Shown: positions 1 to 7,198 of the stretch, one piece after another | Layout: each line of letters starts with the position of its first letter | How positions within the stretch are numbered: position 1 is the first letter of the stretch | Source of the DNA: DATGLE01 sp035294325 | Lineage (GTDB): Bacteria; Chloroflexota; Ktedonobacteria; Ktedonobacterales; Ktedonobacteraceae | Reading direction: 5' to 3' | NCBI GenBank assembly: GCA_035294325.1 | Contig: DATGLE010000029.1 | Location: 1 to 15,715, forward strand | DNA: 15,715 bases | The notes under the pieces: generated by a model | The model's input: the letters and a program-made list of their open reading frames with translations, nothing else | Told to the model about the DNA's origin: nothing | Database searches by the model: none | Position numbers and translations under genes: made by a program

Positions 1-103
1 CATCCAACTCGCCACCCACCGGCGACCATTCGGTAGATGATGAAGCCAGTTCAGGACTCCAGTCGTCTTGAAAAGGCTTTATCTGCACAAATTGACGCTT
101 CAC
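1..103 (-). CDS. possible 5' fragment of an unrecognised gene leaving the left edge
   Basis: A GTG at 103-101 opens a minus-strand frame that stays open to base 1 (about 34 codons). An in-frame TAG lies just upstream, so GTG is the first usable start. The predicted peptide begins MKRQFVQIKPFQDDWSPELA and has a protein-like composition, but I do not recognise a family. AGG of a weak Shine-Dalgarno-like stretch (complement 114-123) lies about 10 bases upstream, and a perfect TATAAT on the same strand at 229-234 could supply transcription. The opposite strand also has a short open frame ending TGA at 69-71 (ending ...DEASSGLQSS), which could be the tail of a plus-strand gene instead. The fragment is too short to decide. 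Confidence 0.25.
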   Translation of the reverse strand, partial: MKRQFVQIKPFQDDWSPELASSSTEWSPVGGELD

Positions 104-228
104 GGTAACAATACCTGCTTCCTACATTCTCTCTGGAGAACCTCTTGTTGAGTCTCCTCCTCTCTTGCTCCTGCCACCCCACCGCATTGCCCGGGGCCTG
201 CTTTACGTGAAATTTGCCCCTACCAGTG

Positions 229-258
229 ATTATAACGTATGGTAGAGCGAAAGTTCAC
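229..258 (-). promoter_or_regulatory. candidate minus-strand promoter with perfect -10
   Basis: The complement of 229-234 is TATAAT. The best -35 is weak: GTGAAC on the complement of 253-258, 18 bases upstream, matches TTGACA at three positions. Transcription would start near base 222 and run leftward toward the possible gene start at 103, leaving an untranslated leader of about 120 bases. Bases 104-345 otherwise show no convincing gene or repeat. Confidence 0.35.
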
Positions 259-345
259 TGCCACGCGCACCCGATGGTACAGAATCAGGACCTTTGGCAC
301 ATCGACAGGCGTGAATATGGATGTAACAGCCAGGACAGGCCCCAT

Positions 346-459
346 TCAGGGACGCTGCCGCTCCTCCTGGCGCCCCTGGATAAAGGAGAGGATCAGCGAG
401 CCAACGAGCACGCCGAGCAATACGATCTCCATTGTGCTGAATGTTTTCTTCTTTTGCAT
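346..459 (-). CDS. small single-pass membrane protein, 37 residues
   Basis: An ATG at 459-457 is preceded by GAGG with a 7-base spacing, a good ribosome binding site. The product is 37 residues: a basic start (MQKKK), one hydrophobic helix at about residues 11-29 (MEIVLLGVLVGSLILSF), and a charged, glutamine- and arginine-rich tail ending in RP. The positive N-terminus and charged tail fit a small inner-membrane peptide. No known family is recognised; roles for such peptides range from membrane-complex subunits to toxins, and nothing here chooses between them. An upstream extension of the same frame to base 660 would run through the large hairpin at 550-600 and into the glycosyltransferase 3' end, so I start at the ribosome binding site. 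Coding status is supported by start, binding site and hydrophobicity only. Confidence 0.45.
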   Translation of the reverse strand: MQKKKTFSTMEIVLLGVLVGSLILSFIQGRQEERQRP

Positions 460-549
460 CTCTGGACCTCGAATCAAGCAATTCAAAAAAGGTTGTCTAA
501 CGCCATAAAAGATCTTCCTGGCGGCCCCCCGCTGCGCAGTTTGCCATAA

Positions 550-600
550 TGTGAAGTCTACGGGCACAGCGCCTGCGGCGCTGTGCCCGTAGACTTCACA
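550..600 (-). terminator. 23-bp perfect palindrome after the glycosyltransferase gene
   Basis: Bases 550-572 and 578-600 are exact reverse complements, with a 5-base loop CTGCG (an extra C-G pair can close it to 3). It begins 31 bases beyond the TGA of the glycosyltransferase gene on the minus strand, where an intrinsic terminator is expected, but no T-tract follows on the minus strand. It also separates that gene from the 37-residue peptide gene. The stem is longer than ordinary terminators, and the loop recurs in other palindromes of this window. Confidence 0.6.
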
Positions 601-631
601 AATTTGGGTGCGCCGCAGGCGTACAAATATA

Positions 632-2173
632 TCATAACCTAATCCACAACTCTTTGCCATTGCCGTAGGTGTGCGCGAGTCGGAAATGCCGCGTTACCCA
701 GGCGTGGAAAGCGGCTGTACTCTTCAGATTGAGCCGCCCGGTATAAAAGAGAACGGCACGCACCCGTGGCTGCGACGCTTCCTGAATCAACTGCCGGGAT
801 GTGACGTAGCCGGTATCGATACGCACTATCGACGTATCCACGAGTGCGGCGGGTGTGCTGCGATCAGCCAGACCAGCGAGAAATTGCGCATCGGTGATAA
901 CAAGCTGGCCGGGTTGAACCCCGGCGCGCAGGTCTTTTACTACTTTCTGCTGCCCGGCATAATCGGCGGCCGCCTGCGCCCGCTCCACACGATAATAGCG
1001 CTGCACTCCCTGCGCATTGAGCAGGACACTTACCAGTATGAAGATAAGAGCAATGGCGCTCGTTATGCTGCTGAGCAGCGCCGCTGGCGTCTTCTGCCAC
1101 CTGATCGGGCCGATACCCATTACCTCCAGAGCGATGAACGGCGGAATAAGCGCGACGAGATGATGGTGAAAGAGGGGCACCGTCGTCCAGAGCATCCAGG
1201 CCGTCGCCAGCAGCCATGCGATCAGCGGCAGCACACGCCAATCGCGGCGCAGCAGAGCCGCGATGGTTCCATAGAGCGCGACAATGGCCGTGATCGAGAA
1301 GAACAGCGGCCTCATGATGGACAGGTTGCCAGCCTGTGTGTTTTTGAAAAAGACCTGAGCCGTGGTATGAAACGTAACCATACTTTGCCATAACTGCGAC
1401 CATGAACCGGCGAAGGGCAGCAGGACCAGGACGGTTGTGACGATAAAAGCCGCGATACCAGCGAAGAGAGGGTAGGCGCTGCTCAGGCGCATGCCGCGCG
1501 GTTTATTCAGGATTCGCCAGATATGGGCCAGCATCAACAAAGCAACCGGCACCAGCGCGGAGACGCCCAGGAGCTTGCTGAAGATGCTCAACACGAGCGA
1601 GACAGCCGTAAGCACAGCGAAACAGAAGCCGGCGAAGCCCTCCGGCCTCTCCCACCATAGATACGCCAGGCCCACCGCCAGCAGCGAGAGGGCAGCCGAA
1701 GGCGCCTCGGCCTGAATAGTCTGCGATTGCGCCAGGTAGAGCGGATCAACGATGAGCAGAAGCAGCGCCGCGATAGCCCCGATGCGTCCCGCCAGCGCCT
1801 TGCCAAGCAGCAGTGCTCCCACCAGCCCGAAAAGCGACATGATGGCAATACCCAGGCGCGCCGACCAGAGCGTATGACCGAAGGCCATATAGACGGGGTA
1901 AATAGAAAGGAGGAAGATGGGGGGCTGCGAGTAGAAGGTCTGCTGGTAAAGTGGGTGGCCTGCGCTCATCGCACGCAGCGATTGCCAGTACACGCCCTCA
2001 TCATAGCCATCGCGATCAAACGGCAGGCCGAGATCATGCAGGCGCATCCAGAGACCAATAACCAGCAGTGCCAGCGCCACGCTCCATAGCAGCGCTGTCC
2101 GCCAGCGGAGGCCGCGCAGTGCATGGGGGGTGCCGGTCTTCGTCTGCGTCGTGACGAGTGTTTTTGTTGCCAT
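632..2173 (-). CDS. GT-C family membrane glycosyltransferase (PMT/ArnT-like)
   Basis: A 513-residue polytopic membrane protein. After TM1 (about 26-43) the first outer loop has an acidic cluster, D53-R-D55-G-Y-D58-E59, followed by GHPLYQQTFYSQPPIF. This is the arrangement of GT-C enzymes such as ArnT and protein O-mannosyltransferases, where acidic residues in outer loop 1 are catalytic. About ten hydrophobic helices follow, then a soluble C-terminal domain of roughly 120 residues ending in KELWIRL. Such enzymes transfer a sugar from a polyprenyl-phosphate donor to a lipid, glycan or protein on the outer face; acceptor and sugar cannot be told from sequence. I start at ATG 2173 (AGAGA about 7 bases upstream); a TTG one codon earlier is also possible. 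It appears to be a single-gene unit, with hairpins on both sides. Membrane GT-C assignment is firm, substrate unknown. Confidence 0.85.
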   Translation of the reverse strand: MATKTLVTTQTKTGTPHALRGLRWRTALLWSVALALLVIGLWMRLHDLGLPFDRDGYDEGVYWQSLRAMSAGHPLYQQTFYSQPPIFLLSIYPVYMAFGHTLWSARLGIAIMSLFGLVGALLLGKALAGRIGAIAALLLLIVDPLYLAQSQTIQAEAPSAALSLLAVGLAYLWWERPEGFAGFCFAVLTAVSLVLSIFSKLLGVSALVPVALLMLAHIWRILNKPRGMRLSSAYPLFAGIAAFIVTTVLVLLPFAGSWSQLWQSMVTFHTTAQVFFKNTQAGNLSIMRPLFFSITAIVALYGTIAALLRRDWRVLPLIAWLLATAWMLWTTVPLFHHHLVALIPPFIALEVMGIGPIRWQKTPAALLSSITSAIALIFILVSVLLNAQGVQRYYRVERAQAAADYAGQQKVVKDLRAGVQPGQLVITDAQFLAGLADRSTPAALVDTSIVRIDTGYVTSRQLIQEASQPRVRAVLFYTGRLNLKSTAAFHAWVTRHFRLAHTYGNGKELWIRL

Positions 2174-2260
2174 CAAAATATCTCTTTATACTCTATATGT
2201 TCTATCGCGTCTATTCGCAGCCTTCATAGCATAGAGAAATAGAGGCAAGTGTATCGCTCT

Positions 2261-2279
2261 GGTGGCGCCACCATATGGT
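2261..2279. promoter_or_regulatory. overlapping dyads upstream of the glycosyltransferase gene
   Basis: GGTGGCGCCACC (2261-2272) and ACCATATGGT (2270-2279) are each perfect palindromes and share three bases. They are framed by TATCG (2252-2256) on the left and CGATA on the right. They lie about 90 bases before the glycosyltransferase start, in the intergenic stretch 2174-2399, and could be a repressor or activator site. No bound protein can be named. An imperfect TAGACG/TATAAA pair with 17-base spacing lies nearer the start codon but would leave almost no leader. Confidence 0.3.
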
Positions 2280-2344
2280 ATCACGATAGCAGAAACAGAC
2301 AGGATGCGCAAGGGGCAAGAACAAAGGTCCCAGAGGGCTGCATG

Positions 2345-2390
2345 TATCAGGCGGGGGCAAGCGCTATCTGGCTTGCCCCCGTCCCTGATA
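2345..2390 (-). terminator. hairpin terminator after the ftsH-like gene
   Basis: TATCAGG-CGGGGGCAAGC (2345-2362) pairs with 2371-2390 with a two-base bulge, giving a GC-rich stem of about 18 bp and an 8-base loop. On the minus strand it starts 10 bases after the TAG of the protease gene. The T-run (2391-2394) lies on the plus-strand downstream side, so on the minus strand it acts without a clear U-tract. Confidence 0.6.
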
Positions 2391-2399
2391 TTTTACGCG

Positions 2400-4322
2400 C
2401 TAAAAACTATAGGGATCATCCTGAACGAGGCGAGGCTGCTGCTCCCCCTCCAGCGCAGGCTGCACCCCCGGATGTTCGCTATTCAAAGGCGTCACATTGA
2501 TGGGCGCGCCACCGGCGGTCCTCTTCCCATTGCGACTGCCGTTGGTCAGCGCATGGCCGTTGTGACCATTGCCTGCGGCTTCCAGCAGAGGCTCGTACTC
2601 CTCGATAATCGTCGAGGCGACGCGGCGAGCATCGGCCTCGTCGATCAACTGCTTGATGTCTTCCGCCAGCAGTTCATCGCGCTCGATCAGCGCCTCGGCG
2701 ACGGCGATCAGCGCCTCGCTATGCTCATGGAAGAGTTGCTTGACTTCCCTGTACTGGCTTTGCAGCAACTCCTCGACACGCTCGGCATAGTTGGGAACGT
2801 TTATACCCATATTGTTTCTCACAGAAACAAAGGTCCCATCCATGCCGCAGGCGCCAACGTATGCGCCGGCCAGATTCGTAGCCTGCGACAGATCGCCGGT
2901 CACGCCGCTTAGATTCACATCGAGGAAAAGTTCTTCGACGGCGCGCGAGGCCAGGCATACCTTGATATCGGCGAGGATCTCCTCTTTACTCTGCGTCTTA
3001 ATCGTTTCTTTAGGGCGATAAGAGGCAAAAGCTTCCGCATTCTCAAGGCCGTTGCCAGAGTGACGGTGAATCGTCACATAGGCAGGGAAGTAGCGCTCCA
3101 TCAAGTAATATGTGGCGACAGCATGCCCTGCCTCATGATACGCCAGGCGCCGCTTCTCAATCGGCGTCAGATCGCTCTCCATGCGAATACCGAACTCGTG
3201 CTTATCCTGGGCCTCGACGATATCCTGATACGTCACCAGATCGCGGCCATTGAAGTGAGCGATAATGACCGCCTCGTTGATGACATGCTTGATCGCGACC
3301 GGGGTGTAATCAAACATACGCTGCACGAGGGCCGGGATCGAGATCTTCGGATCATGCTTTACCTTATTCAGATAGTACTCGATAACCTCGCCGCGATACC
3401 TGTCTGTCGGAGGCTGCACGCTGATCTGGCGGTCGAAGCGCCCGGGGCGCAGCAGCGCGGGATCGAGCGATTGAGGAATATTGGTGGCGCCGATGGTCAG
3501 CACGGGCTGGCTCTGCGCCGGGCTGTGATAGAGGCCGATCATGCGCAGGATCTTCTTGAACCAGCCCATCTCAACCGGTGGGGGATCCATTTGCAGGAGC
3601 AGTTCGTTGAGACCGCCTGTACCACCACCAAAACCGAACACGCTGCCCATACCCGCGCCCATTGTAGCAGGGCCAGCGTTAGAGGTACGAGACATGCCAA
3701 TGGCATCGAACTCATCGATGAAGATCACACAGGCGCCGTACTCACGCGCGTATTTGCGCGCCTTACGATAAAGGTTCTTGACCATCAGCACGTCCATGCC
3801 CCAGAACATACCCCGGAAGCTGGAAGCGCTGGCATAGGCGAAGGGCACGCCGGCCTCGGTGCTGATACACTGCGCCAGGTAGCTCTTACCAGTTCCTGGA
3901 GGGCCAGAGAGCAGGAGACCGCGCACCGGCTGGCCGCCCATCTGCCGGTATTCCTCGATACCGGTGAGGATCCTCACAATACGCCTTGCTTCCTCAAGCA
4001 CCACCGGATTGCCCTTATAGTCCTTGAAGCCCAGGCCAGTCTCGCCGGGCAGCACCCAGTAGAGCCGGGGCCGTCCGACAAACCAGAAGATGGCAACGAA
4101 CTGGAGGATGGTAATGCCGATGAAGAATATGAAGTAAAAGACGTAGAGGAGGACCGTCGCCGCGTCCGAGGGAGCAAGGTGCGTAAAGTACCAGATAGCG
4201 ATACCAGCCAGCAACAGCCAGATCCAGGCGCTTCTCAGGAAGCGCCCGAACTGGTCAAGGCCCTGGTCTATCGACTTATCCAGGTCGCTGCGTTGTTTTG
4301 GCTTTGTGTTCTCTTGTAACAC
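2400..4322 (-). CDS. FtsH-type membrane AAA+ zinc protease lacking the outer domain
   Basis: A 640-residue ATP-dependent membrane protease. Two N-terminal helices (about 32-46 and 56-82) are joined by a loop of only about ten residues, where classical FtsH has a roughly 70-residue extracytoplasmic domain. The AAA+ module shows Walker A GPPGTGKS (140-147), Walker B VIFIDE (199-204) and the second region of homology ATN...RPGRFDRQ with arginines at 292, 295 and 298. The protease module has HEAGH (396-400) and a likely third zinc ligand at D477 in TGDLSQAT. Oddities: the pore loop reads MFWG (172-175) instead of MFVG, a Gly/Met/Pro-rich insertion occupies about 211-272, and there is a long Asn/Gly-rich tail. 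The start is GTG with GGAAGGA upstream. It lies 34 bases after a membrane-protein gene on the same strand, suggesting co-transcription. Family call is firm; it is probably a paralogue rather than the housekeeping FtsH. Confidence 0.9.
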   Translation of the reverse strand: MLQENTKPKQRSDLDKSIDQGLDQFGRFLRSAWIWLLLAGIAIWYFTHLAPSDAATVLLYVFYFIFFIGITILQFVAIFWFVGRPRLYWVLPGETGLGFKDYKGNPVVLEEARRIVRILTGIEEYRQMGGQPVRGLLLSGPPGTGKSYLAQCISTEAGVPFAYASASSFRGMFWGMDVLMVKNLYRKARKYAREYGACVIFIDEFDAIGMSRTSNAGPATMGAGMGSVFGFGGGTGGLNELLLQMDPPPVEMGWFKKILRMIGLYHSPAQSQPVLTIGATNIPQSLDPALLRPGRFDRQISVQPPTDRYRGEVIEYYLNKVKHDPKISIPALVQRMFDYTPVAIKHVINEAVIIAHFNGRDLVTYQDIVEAQDKHEFGIRMESDLTPIEKRRLAYHEAGHAVATYYLMERYFPAYVTIHRHSGNGLENAEAFASYRPKETIKTQSKEEILADIKVCLASRAVEELFLDVNLSGVTGDLSQATNLAGAYVGACGMDGTFVSVRNNMGINVPNYAERVEELLQSQYREVKQLFHEHSEALIAVAEALIERDELLAEDIKQLIDEADARRVASTIIEEYEPLLEAAGNGHNGHALTNGSRNGKRTAGGAPINVTPLNSEHPGVQPALEGEQQPRLVQDDPYSF

Positions 4323-4356
4323 GACTCTATTTTCCTTCCGTCAGTTGGACGACTGG

Positions 4357-5016
4357 CTATTGCAGGGATTGACGATTATCTACAAAGTCTACGGAGTAAA
4401 GAATGGCCTCCTTCTGCGTGGGAACGATCACAAAGTGCCAGATCAGATAGGTGTTAATGGCCGTGCCATTCACCGTCTCTGAGAGATCGACCTCGACAAA
4501 GGTATCCACAGTCGTATCCGATTCCTGGTTTGCGCCGATCAGCTTCATGCTTTGCCATGTGCGCGTACTCGTCTGGCTGAACTGACTGACGAGAAGATTG
4601 GGATCAGGGGGATTGGGCATCCTGTTATCCAGCACTTTTAGCGTGCTGACATCTCCCTTGCGCAGCGCAGTCAGCCACTGCTGCATGACATCGGTGGCAG
4701 GGTTTGAGCTTGTTTGCTGAAGGCCGCTGCTCTGCTGAGGTGGGGGGCTAAACGGCATCCTGCCCGTTGTTACATAGCTGGTGATGGCAATGCTAGCCAG
4801 CAGAAGTATGAGCACGATAAGAGAAACCAGCCTGTGGCTTCTCACAAAGCTCATAAAGTAATAAATACCCTTGAAGATCGGTCTCAGCAGACCTTTAATG
4901 AAGAGGGCAAGGGGTTTCTGCCCCGCTCTCTTTCTGGGAGTGCTGAGCGGCCTGTTCTTATTCTCTTCAGGAGCCGGTGAGTCTGGCTTTGGCCGGGTGG
5001 GTGAAGGACTGATCAT
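4357..5016 (-). CDS. single-pass membrane protein with outer NTF2-like domain
   Basis: A 219-residue protein with a proline- and lysine-rich cytoplasmic N-terminus (1-60), one transmembrane helix at about 63-82, a Pro/Gln/Ser linker (86-106) and an extracytoplasmic domain of about 110 residues. That domain starts with a helix carrying WLTALRKGDVSTL and continues with strands such as SMKLIGANQ, TVDTFVEVDL and TYLIWHFVIV. This order (helix followed by long curved strands) fits the NTF2/SnoaL-like cone fold; the assignment is by pattern only. It is the first gene of a probable operon with the FtsH-like protease, 34 bases apart. Because that protease lacks its own outer domain, this protein could act as its outer partner or adaptor (inference). 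The ribosome binding site is weak (GAAAG). No enzyme motif is visible. Confidence 0.7.
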   Translation of the reverse strand: MISPSPTRPKPDSPAPEENKNRPLSTPRKRAGQKPLALFIKGLLRPIFKGIYYFMSFVRSHRLVSLIVLILLLASIAITSYVTTGRMPFSPPPQQSSGLQQTSSNPATDVMQQWLTALRKGDVSTLKVLDNRMPNPPDPNLLVSQFSQTSTRTWQSMKLIGANQESDTTVDTFVEVDLSETVNGTAINTYLIWHFVIVPTQKEAILYSVDFVDNRQSLQ

Positions 5017-5224
5017 ACGTCTTTCATCTCAACTTTCTCAAGCAAGCGCGCGAACGAATAACTCCTGGCAATATATACTATCATCTACGCAAAAAGTTCG
5101 CTTTCTGTTACCTCGCTAGGAGACGTGGCTGAAGTTAGATTCTACAATTGTACGATACACCACAGCGTTCTATTTGGCAAGGGAGATTTGCATATGCATG
5201 GTCCTGATCTATCTCTGACCGGGG

Positions 5225-5254
5225 GCTTTCGCTATAGCGCTATTTTGCTATAAT
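5225..5254 (+). promoter_or_regulatory. extended -10 promoter overlapped by a dyad
   Basis: TGCTATAAT at 5246-5254 is a perfect extended -10. The -35 near 5226-5232 (CTTTCGC) is poor, as is common with extended -10 promoters. The perfect palindrome ATAGCGCTAT (5234-5243) lies in the spacer and is a natural operator position. Transcription would begin near 5261 and run into the gene at 5488. Another perfect palindrome, TACAATTGTA, is at 5143-5152. Bases 5017-5224 hold no gene that I can support. Confidence 0.65.
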
Positions 5255-5260
5255 GTACGT

Positions 5261-5487
5261 GCGCACGTTTCCAAAGTTCCCTGAGAGGGTGTCTGATACT
5301 TGCGTTCTCGCCAGGTGTTGGTGCGGCTCCGCCGCGCTGGCGCTGGCAGCTTGTAACGGCGCTGCCAGCATATGAAAGCCGGCACCCACGTCAGATCGGC
5401 GCGTATCGCTGGCGCTGGCAGGCGCTGACATCGGAAATCAGGCATACTCAGGAAGAGAAGGAGCAGGTCGAGCAGAAAGAGGTACTT
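5261..5487 (+). promoter_or_regulatory. structured 5' leader with competing hairpins
   Basis: About 227 bases separate the inferred transcription start from the ATG at 5488. The 15-mer CGCTGGCGCTGGCAG occurs twice, at 5335-5349 and 5407-5421. Between the copies, GCTGCCAGC (5361-5369) is the exact complement of GCTGGCAGC at 5342-5350 and can also pair with the second copy with one bulge. The two pairings exclude each other, as in attenuators. No known riboswitch class is recognised, and no short leader reading frame stands out. Confidence 0.35.
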
Positions 5488-6645
5488 ATGGATGATACAA
5501 TGCACAGGCGGGACGGCGAATACATCTGGCTGCGCTACTCAACACAATTTACGACGGGAGAGCGCAGCCATAGCATCGAGATCGGCATCCCTGTGCCCAT
5601 CGGAGCGAGTGCGGAGCAGCGCGAACGGTTGTTGCATGAAGCCGAGGCGGGCATGAGCCAGCTTGCCAGCCATGTCGAAAATCGTATCATCCGCATGCTC
5701 CAGCAGGCCCCGGTGACGCAAAATCCTCCCTCCACCCCGTCCACGGTTACAAAAACGCCTTCGTCCAGGCCAGCCGGTAGATCCCAGCCTCCGTCTCCGT
5801 CTCCCGCTCCTGCACCGGCCAGAGCGCCCCTGCCCGAGCAGCCCGCTGCCCGTAGTGGCGAGGTGACGGTGCCGCCGACGCGCCAGCACATCGGGGCCAG
5901 CATGCCTTCGTCCCCCGGCGTCACCAGCGACAGCAGCGGCAATCTCCCTCTGCCGCAATTCATTCAGCACATCAAGGAGAATCTGGGCCTCAATCCTAAG
6001 CAGGCGATGGATCTGCTGAAAGTGAAATCGCTCTCCGGCGTCAATTTGCGCGAAGCCCTGGATCAGTTGCAAAATCTCGTTGCCCAGGGTCATGCAGGCG
6101 AGGATGATATAGCGCACCCCGCCTCCCCAACTTCCGTTGACGATAACATCTCGCGCCCATTCACTTCGCCACCCGCCAGGACGGATACCTCCCCGGCCCC
6201 CGCGCCGGCGATGCCTGCCCCATCCGAGCGCGAAGTCGAGCCGACACTACGCGAACGCCCCGTCATTTTCGATGAGGAGATCGAGCCAGATGAAGTGGAC
6301 GACCTGGAGGAGCAGCTCGACGACCTCGACCTGGCCCCCGCTTTGACGGCGGAGGAACAGGAGAGAGCGCAAACCATGCTGAACCGGCTGCGTGAGATGC
6401 GCGGGGCCAACACCGTGAGTCCTGGCCGCTTGCAGGCGCTTAACAATGTGGTCAGTTCACAGATTAGCGAGGAGCAATTGCAGGCATTGATCGAGGGCAT
6501 ATGGGGAGTGACGGCTAAGAAGAAACTCAAGGTTGACCAGGCTGAGGCCCTGATCTCCTGGGCCAAAGAAGATGATTTTACCGGCGAGGCCGAGGCCGTA
6601 CTCGCGCTGCTGGAGGAGGAACGCTATGCGCGTGGTAACAGGTGA
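5488..6645 (+). CDS. unrecognised three-module protein upstream of rsmD
   Basis: A 385-residue soluble protein I do not recognise. Residues 1-75 form a compact segment with the strand SHSIEIGIPVPIG followed by a long helix (SAEQRERLLHEAEAGMSQLA). A Pro/Ser/Ala-rich linker follows (76-150). Residues 152-200 are a helical module (LPLPQFIQHIKENLGLNPKQ, then LLKVKSLSGVNLREALDQL) reminiscent of small helical domains attached to phage and recombination proteins. A second disordered linker leads to an acidic stretch (260-283, DEEIEPDEVDDLEEQLDDLD). The C-terminal module (285-377) contains SEEQLQALIEGIWGVTAKKK and a QAEALISWAKED helix, again like modules seen at the ends of recombinases. The start has AGAGG five bases upstream. 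It overlaps rsmD by 20 bases, so the two are probably translationally coupled. No catalytic motif is seen; a nucleic-acid-associated scaffold is a guess. Confidence 0.75.
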   Translation: MDDTMHRRDGEYIWLRYSTQFTTGERSHSIEIGIPVPIGASAEQRERLLHEAEAGMSQLASHVENRIIRMLQQAPVTQNPPSTPSTVTKTPSSRPAGRSQPPSPSPAPAPARAPLPEQPAARSGEVTVPPTRQHIGASMPSSPGVTSDSSGNLPLPQFIQHIKENLGLNPKQAMDLLKVKSLSGVNLREALDQLQNLVAQGHAGEDDIAHPASPTSVDDNISRPFTSPPARTDTSPAPAPAMPAPSEREVEPTLRERPVIFDEEIEPDEVDDLEEQLDDLDLAPALTAEEQERAQTMLNRLREMRGANTVSPGRLQALNNVVSSQISEEQLQALIEGIWGVTAKKKLKVDQAEALISWAKEDDFTGEAEAVLALLEEERYARGNR

Positions 6646-7198
6646 GGCCAAAGGGCGCAGGCTGAAAAGTCCAAAAACGCCGGGCACGCGGCCCATCATT
6701 GCCCGCGTGAAGACGGCGCTCTTCGATATTCTCTCGACGGAGGTAGAGGGTGCTCGCTTCCTGGACCTTTTCGCCGGAACGGGCAGTGTGGGCATCGAGG
6801 CCCTGAGTCGCGGCGCGGCCAGCGCCACGTTTATCGAGATGAACTACGGCGTACTGAAAGTTCTGCGTGAAAATCTGCGCATTACCGCGCTGGCGGATCG
6901 TGCGGAAGTGCTGCACAGCGATGCCTTCAAGTTTTTGCAGGCGCCGCCCCCCGGCGGGCCGGATAAGCGGCAGTACGATATTATCTACGTCGCGCCTCCA
7001 CAATACCATAGACTGGCTGCCCGGGCGCTGGAGCTACTGGATAGCTCGCCCCTGCTGGCGGACGATGGGCTGGTTATTGTGCAAATACATCCCAAAGAGC
7101 GCGCGGGCATCGTAGCGACGCCATGCCAGCACCTGGCTCTTACAGACGAGCGGCGCTATGGCAGCACGCTATTGCTGTTCTATCGAGAACTCCACTGA
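6626..7198 (+). CDS. rsmD: 16S rRNA (guanine-N2) methyltransferase RsmD
   Basis: A 190-residue Rossmann methyltransferase of the RsmD family, which methylates N2 of G966 (E. coli numbering) in 16S rRNA using S-adenosylmethionine. The N-terminus MRVVTGEAKGRRLKSPK...TRPI..RVKTALFDIL is diagnostic. The SAM-binding loop is FLDLFAGTGSVG (about 45-56) and the acidic residue of motif II is E71. Motif IV reads DIIYVAPPQYH (118-128): the usual Asp/Asn before PP is Ala123 and a Gln is inserted before the Tyr. ATG 6626 is chosen because GGAGGA lies 7 bases upstream and the family N-terminus starts there. The first 20 bases lie inside the preceding gene. Its stop codon lies inside the 3' end of the oppositely oriented kinase gene. 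Length is normal for the family. Confidence 0.88.
   Translation: MRVVTGEAKGRRLKSPKTPGTRPIIARVKTALFDILSTEVEGARFLDLFAGTGSVGIEALSRGAASATFIEMNYGVLKVLRENLRITALADRAEVLHSDAFKFLQAPPPGGPDKRQYDIIYVAPPQYHRLAARALELLDSSPLLADDGLVIVQIHPKERAGIVATPCQHLALTDERRYGSTLLLFYRELH

Noticed and set aside
550..600. CRISPR repeat or integron attachment site
   Set aside because: The palindromes are single copies at distant loci with different stems, with no spacers, cas genes or integrase.
3060..4319. A 419-codon plus-strand open frame opposite the FtsH-like gene
   Set aside because: It has no recognisable domain and the opposite strand carries intact AAA+ and HEAGH motifs.
5240..5505. Minus-strand open frames across the leader region upstream of 5488
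   Set aside because: They lack ribosome binding sites and recognisable domains and run opposite to a strong promoter and leader.
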